From Thermoplasmata archaeon (GTDB lineage Archaea > Thermoplasmatota > Thermoplasmata > Lutacidiplasmatales > UBA184): a stretch of DNA of 64,000 nt. Both the position numbers and the translations under genes were made by a program. Positions 60,483-64,000 of this stretch are shown one piece after another. The stretch covers positions 1 to 64,000 of the forward strand of contig JAGWLG010000004.1 of assembly GCA_028864975.1 (NCBI GenBank). Direction: 5' to 3'. Position 1 is the first letter of the stretch. Each line of letters begins with the position of its first letter. The notes under the pieces were generated by a model, which ran no database searches, was not told where the DNA came from, and saw nothing but the letters and a program-made list of their open reading frames with translations.

Positions 60483-61718
60483 ATGACCGACGCGGCCCTC
60501 GTCGCCCGCTACCCCTTCCTCCCCGGAGCTTCCTCCGCGCTGGGAGATCTCCAACCCTCGCTGAGGGAGCTGGTCGAGGACCCCTCCTTCGAGCAGGTCC
60601 GCGCGCTCGCACGGGAGGAGGTCCTCCTGGCCCTCTCCTCCGCCCGCGAGGCTCCCGGGGAGGGCGTGGCGGGCTTCGACGCGGCCCGTCCCGAGGAGCG
60701 CGTCCTCGCCTTCCTCTATGCTCGGATGCTCGTGGCGGTGGCCCCCTCCTCGCAACGCGTCGCCCGGCGGTGGAGCGAGGGGCTCTCCCGCCGCGCCGGG
60801 GTCGAGATCGCGCGCAGGGAAGCTCCGAGCGAGGAGCTCCTCGCGCTGGGGGGAGCCCTCGACCTGGAGCTTGCACAGGACCCGAAGTTCCGGGGCTCCT
60901 TCGGCTTCGCCCTCCCCTCCTACGTGAGGCTCTCCTCTTCGTTGCGCGACGAGCGCTTCCGTCTCTCTCGCCAAAGGTTGCACCAGGGCACCGTGGACGT
61001 CGAGCACCGGGAGGTGGTCGAGCTGCTCCAGGAGGGCGTGCGTTCCTACTTGCTGGACGAGATGGCGATGCTCCGACTGGAGCCCGAGCTTCAGACCACG
61101 CTCAAGGCTCGGGAATCCGAGATCCTCACCCGCATCTCGACCCTCTCCCCGGCTCTGGGCCCGGGCGGGTTCGGGGTCGCGATGCGGCCCGACCTCTTCC
61201 CGCCCTGCATGCGGGAGATGCGAGCGACGATGGACCGCGGGGCGAACGTCTCGCACGCAGGTCGCTTCGCCCTGGCGAGCTTCATGCACAAGGTCGGGGC
61301 GGACCTGGACGCTATCGTCGAGGCCTACCACGGGTCTCCCAACTTCAAGGAGAGCATCACGCGCTACCAGGTCACGCAGATCGCGCACCACGACGGGGGA
61401 GAGGGGTACACGCCCCCCGATTGCGCGACGATGGCGGCGAACGGGCTGTGCGTCAAGGAGCTCGACGACGCCATGCCTCCGCTTTGCGCGGACCCGGGGA
61501 AGCTCAGGAATCCGTTGAACTACTACCGCATCCGAGTGCTGCCGCTCGCGCGCAAGAACGTTGGAGAGAAATCGGGTGAAGCCCCCGCGGCTACGGCGAC
61601 ACCGGAGGGCGCCCCCGCTCCTCCGAGCGCACCGACCGCCACGTCGTCCGGGCCCGCCAGTACGCCGTCGCCTGCCCCGCCAGAACGAACAACACCAGCA
61701 CCGCGTCCAGCGGCGTGA
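60483..61718 (+). CDS. priL: DNA primase large subunit
   Basis: This 411-residue subunit works with PriS to make RNA/DNA primers. The C-terminal [4Fe-4S] domain has four cysteines: FPPCMREM, PPDCATM, NGLCVKE and PPLCADP, followed by RNPLNYYR. The N-terminal helical domain is typical (ARYPFLPGA...). The last 50 residues are a Pro/Ala/Thr low-complexity tail overlapping the convergent CDP-alcohol gene by 128 bases, so the tail may be lineage-specific. Confidence 0.93.
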   Translation: MTDAALVARYPFLPGASSALGDLQPSLRELVEDPSFEQVRALAREEVLLALSSAREAPGEGVAGFDAARPEERVLAFLYARMLVAVAPSSQRVARRWSEGLSRRAGVEIARREAPSEELLALGGALDLELAQDPKFRGSFGFALPSYVRLSSSLRDERFRLSRQRLHQGTVDVEHREVVELLQEGVRSYLLDEMAMLRLEPELQTTLKARESEILTRISTLSPALGPGGFGVAMRPDLFPPCMREMRATMDRGANVSHAGRFALASFMHKVGADLDAIVEAYHGSPNFKESITRYQVTQIAHHDGGEGYTPPDCATMAANGLCVKELDDAMPPLCADPGKLRNPLNYYRIRVLPLARKNVGEKSGEAPAATATPEGAPAPPSAPTATSSGPASTPSPAPPERTTPAPRPAA

Positions 61719-62304
61719 GCACGACCCCGCCCAAGCTCTCGCGCGTCGGGAGCATGAGCCGTGCAGGGGCAAGGAGGTCCCAGACGATCATAGCCGAGAG
61801 GAACAGCGAGGCCCCGCTCACGATGACGATACGGTCGGCCCGTCCCAGGACCCCGCCGTACTGTCGCTTCCCGGTGACCGCCTGCGCCTGCGTCCCCATG
61901 TAGCTCACCAGGAGCAGGCTCACGAGGGCGAGCAACGCGAGCACGGGTTGGGCCCAGCCGCTCACCGCAATCCCGAGCAGCAGGGCCACGTCCGCGTACC
62001 GGTCGAGGACGTGGTCCAGCAGATCGCCAGCCTTCGAGGAGAGGCCCCGTCGTCGGGCCACGTGCCCATCTAGGGCATCGAACACTCCCCCGCCGAAGAC
62101 AAGGAAGGCCGCGGCGAGGAAGAGCAAAAGGCTCCACGGTGAGACGGGTGGGACGAATCGCGCCAGTGCGAGAGCGACCGATCCCAGCACGAAAAGTCCG
62201 AACGCGAGCCAGCTCAGGGCGTCGGGTGACCAGCTCGGAAGGGCCTCGGCCAGACGGTCCAGGTGGGGCAAGGCCCTAGAACGGTGTCGGTCGAGCATAT
62301 CCAC
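61591..62304 (-). CDS. CDP-alcohol phosphatidyltransferase family protein
   Basis: This 237-residue membrane enzyme carries DALDGHVARRRGLSSKAGDLLDHVLDRYADV, the CDP-alcohol phosphotransferase motif DG-x2-AR-x8-G-x3-D-x3-D, and six hydrophobic segments. Such enzymes make the polar heads of archaeal lipids, for example archaetidyl-inositol phosphate or -serine; which alcohol is used cannot be told. CTATAGA at about 62345-62352 on the minus strand is a possible TATA. The last codons overlap priL. Confidence 0.88.
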   Translation of the reverse strand: MDMLDRHRSRALPHLDRLAEALPSWSPDALSWLAFGLFVLGSVALALARFVPPVSPWSLLLFLAAAFLVFGGGVFDALDGHVARRRGLSSKAGDLLDHVLDRYADVALLLGIAVSGWAQPVLALLALVSLLLVSYMGTQAQAVTGKRQYGGVLGRADRIVIVSGASLFLSAMIVWDLLAPARLMLPTRESLGGVVLTPLDAVLVLFVLAGQATAYWRARTTWRSVRSEERGRPPVSP

Positions 62305-62414
62305 AGTTACCGAAGGTAGGGCCCTACGGCCGACGGTGAGATCCTACCGGCCTCTCTATAGGTACTAGAGACCACCGTTTTTCCTCGCATCTTCGGGGGG
62401 GCGCTGGAGGGCGC

Positions 62415-63002
62415 TCAAGGGGGGACGCGCCTCCTCCGCCTTCTGGGTTTCGGCCGGGGGACCCCCATCTCGCCGCCCACGTCTTGGGCGAGCCAATCGA
62501 TCATGCCGTGGTGCGGTCGGACGTTCCCACGGAGCACCGACCTCGCCCAGCCGGCCACGCTCGAAGGTGTTCGGTCCGTGGTATCGATCTCCCAGATGCG
62601 ACGTCCGAGCGCGAGCGCTTCGAGCAGGATGACATCCACCATCTCGGCCTCGACGTTGCTCTGGAGCTGCTTCCCCTTCACGCCTCTTCGGAGCAACCGG
62701 CGTCGGAGGACGTCGGGACGGCAACGGAGCAGAAGGGCCCCGGAGACCGGAAGCAGGTGAGCGAGGTGACCGACCAGCAGAACCGGCTTTCCCCGGTCCC
62801 TCGCGATCTTCCGAACCCGTCGGGCTGCGAGCGCCATGTCGATGATCGCTGCGCCCGTTCTGTGGCGGCCTCGCCCCTCCGGAGCGAGGAGGTCTCGGAC
62901 CTCGATCACCCGCCACGGAGCTTGGGTTCCCCGCCGTGACAGCAGCGTTCCTAAGGTGCTCTTGCCGGTACCAGGTGTACCGGTCAACGCATAGATGCGC
63001 AC
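62415..63002 (-). CDS. Adenylate kinase-like NTPase (AK6/Fap7 type)
   Basis: This 195-residue P-loop kinase starts GTG: MRIYALTGTPGTGKSTLGTLL (Walker A), followed by VLLVGHLAHLLP, LLRCRPDVLRRRLLRRGV (LID Arg) and KQLQSNVEAEMVDVILLEA, which is typical of AK6. The C-terminal PKPRRRRRRVPP is basic. AK6/Fap7 acts in late 30S subunit maturation as well as AMP phosphorylation. It lies between the lipid enzyme and the thermopsin gene. Confidence 0.88.
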   Translation of the reverse strand: MRIYALTGTPGTGKSTLGTLLSRRGTQAPWRVIEVRDLLAPEGRGRHRTGAAIIDMALAARRVRKIARDRGKPVLLVGHLAHLLPVSGALLLRCRPDVLRRRLLRRGVKGKQLQSNVEAEMVDVILLEALALGRRIWEIDTTDRTPSSVAGWARSVLRGNVRPHHGMIDWLAQDVGGEMGVPRPKPRRRRRRVPP

Positions 63003-63085
63003 CGTCTCCAGGGAACTCCGATATCCCTCGCCACCAACCCGCGTTTCCGTCGGTGGTGGGCGATTTGGGGCGTGTTCGAGCGAAC

Positions 63086-63095
63086 ATATTTATAG
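63086..63095 (+). promoter_or_regulatory. TATA box of the thermopsin-like gene
   Basis: ATATTTATAG is the strongest TATA in the window. It lies about 60 bases before ATG 63154, so the transcript has a leader of about 35 bases with AAGGTGA as ribosome-binding site. Confidence 0.7.
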
Positions 63096-63153
63096 GGACC
63101 CCCTTGATGGGCTCGCGCTTCCCGGTGGGCGGGGAGCTCCAAGGTGAACGACA

Positions 63154-64000
63154 ATGGGCAATACTGCGACCGCTGCCAAGAGCCGCTTGAACCTGACCGC
63201 TTGGGCCCGGAACGTCGCTCCGTTCCTGGCGATCTCCGTCATGATGTTGATGTTGGTCTCCGGACTCGGGCTGATCTCCGCGGTCAGTGGGGCCGTGCCC
63301 CTCGGACACGCCGGTATCCCGACCTCCCATGCCGCCGCCAAGTCCACTTCTTCGGCCGCGGCGCCCGCTAAGGCCTCGGGAAGTTCGTCGAACTTTGCCC
63401 CCAACATGGCCCAGCGCGCTGCCCTTGAGCAGAACTGGGCCGCGAGCTCGAAGGCCGCCCACGTGCCCAGCACGGCCTACCTGCCACCGGACCTACTCTC
63501 TAACCGGGTCACTGCCCACCCCGGTCAAGCACTCAGCGTCAACCCACCCAACGACACCTACCCCGTCGGGATTGGCGATGTTGGGGTCACGAGCCTCGGC
63601 TACCCGCCCCGCACCGCGAGCCTGTTCAACACGGCCAGCTGGGAAGGGACGATGACCATCAATTCCGGCAGCGCCTTCATGATCAACAACGACGGGCCGG
63701 ACTTCTTTGGTGCCCAGCTCAACACGGTGCTTGAGAACGTGACCGTCGGGGGAAGCGCCCAGAACAGCTTCTGGACGCAGGATGTCTTCGACTACTCGCC
63801 GGTCGCCGGCCTCATCATCACGGACAACATCTGGAACTTCTCCAGCGCTTCCGGAGCGGAGCCTGCAGGAACGTTCGAGACGGGCTACTACAACGGCACC
63901 CCGACGGGCTCGTACTACTACGACCAGACCTTCCCACCGGCCGCGAACGTCCCGGCGACCTACCCGTTCACGGTCGACATGTGGACGAACGCGAGCATCG
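63154..64000 (+). CDS. Thermopsin-like secreted protein (3' end cut by window edge)
   Basis: This gene is missing from the track because no stop lies in the window. From ATG 63154 there are 282 codons: a signal helix (VAPFLAISVMMLMLVSGLGLISAVSG), an Ala/Ser-rich pro-region, and then the start of a thermopsin (peptidase A5) domain. That domain reads NPPNDTYPVGIGDVGVTSLGYPPRTASLFNTASWEGTMTIN, then GAQLNTVLENVTV, FWTQDVFDY and NIWNFSS, typical of the family. Thermopsins are acid proteases secreted by Sulfolobales and Thermoplasmata. The catalytic centre is not defined in this part. Confidence 0.85.
   Translation, partial: MGNTATAAKSRLNLTAWARNVAPFLAISVMMLMLVSGLGLISAVSGAVPLGHAGIPTSHAAAKSTSSAAAPAKASGSSSNFAPNMAQRAALEQNWAASSKAAHVPSTAYLPPDLLSNRVTAHPGQALSVNPPNDTYPVGIGDVGVTSLGYPPRTASLFNTASWEGTMTINSGSAFMINNDGPDFFGAQLNTVLENVTVGGSAQNSFWTQDVFDYSPVAGLIITDNIWNFSSASGAEPAGTFETGYYNGTPTGSYYYDQTFPPAANVPATYPFTVDMWTNASI

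Noticed and set aside
1-64000. CRISPR arrays and tRNA/rRNA genes
   Set aside because: No evenly spaced direct repeats and no tRNA or rRNA signature were seen on reading the gaps.

Overview
The window is a chromosomal segment of a high-GC archaeon, most likely a Thermoplasmata-type euryarchaeote from an acidic habitat; the lineage is an inference. The archaeal signature is direct: ribosomal proteins eS8, uS12 and uS7, EF-2, SRP19, a GPN-loop GTPase, family-B DNA polymerase, primase large subunit PriL, RtcB, 2-subunit 2-oxoacid:ferredoxin oxidoreductase and ADP-forming acyl-CoA synthetase. Many genes have a TATA box about 25 bases before the start codon, which implies leaderless transcripts. 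Acid-adapted secreted proteases (S53 sedolisin, a thermopsin-like protein) and PKD-rich surface proteins fit acidophilic Thermoplasmata. GC-rich codon bias produces many long antisense shadow ORFs, which are omitted.

Layout. 1-5.4 kb: truncated RNase HII, a DapA-family aldolase lacking its Schiff-base lysine, then eS8-SRP19-GPN GTPase-AlkD, a TraB protein and small genes. 5.5-10.6 kb: HxlR regulator, Mrp-type ATPase, ADP-forming acyl-CoA synthetase, MoaD-MoaE, and a retropepsin-like protease beside a DUF5678 protein. 10.9-18 kb: 2-oxoacid:ferredoxin oxidoreductase, a voltage-sensor-like/CorA fusion, two related small membrane proteins sharing an external motif, and a DedA protein. 18-26 kb: ABC exporter coupled to dihydroorotase, divergent PurM, EamA transporter, cytosolic HtrA, and a dienelactone hydrolase split by an amber codon. 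26-34 kb: DNA polymerase B, an inserted TnpB element, family-4 uracil-DNA glycosylase, and a large AAA/TPR ATPase with a DUF835 domain embedded in its nucleotide-binding domain.

34-41 kb: zinc-ribbon and PKD surface proteins, then uS12-uS7-EF-2. 41-51 kb is the accessory-looking part. It holds three MNT nucleotidyltransferase/HEPN pairs, a toroid terpene-cyclase-like protein, Ogt, and a biotin block: ligase, acyl-CoA carboxyltransferase, pyruvate/oxaloacetate carboxyltransferase and biotin carrier. That block has the three subunit types of a transcarboxylase and no biotin carboxylase. 51-64 kb: RtcB, a giant S53-PKD membrane-anchored protease, a membrane-anchored beta-propeller, a site-2 protease, PriL, a CDP-alcohol phosphatidyltransferase, an AK6-like kinase and the start of a thermopsin-like gene.

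Together the genes suggest a peptide-degrading heterotroph: secreted acid proteases feed peptides inward, 2-oxoacids are oxidised by the ferredoxin oxidoreductase, and acyl-CoAs are converted to acids plus ATP by the ADP-forming synthetase. The biotin enzymes may link propionyl/methylmalonyl-CoA to C3/C4 acids. No tRNA, rRNA or CRISPR array was found.
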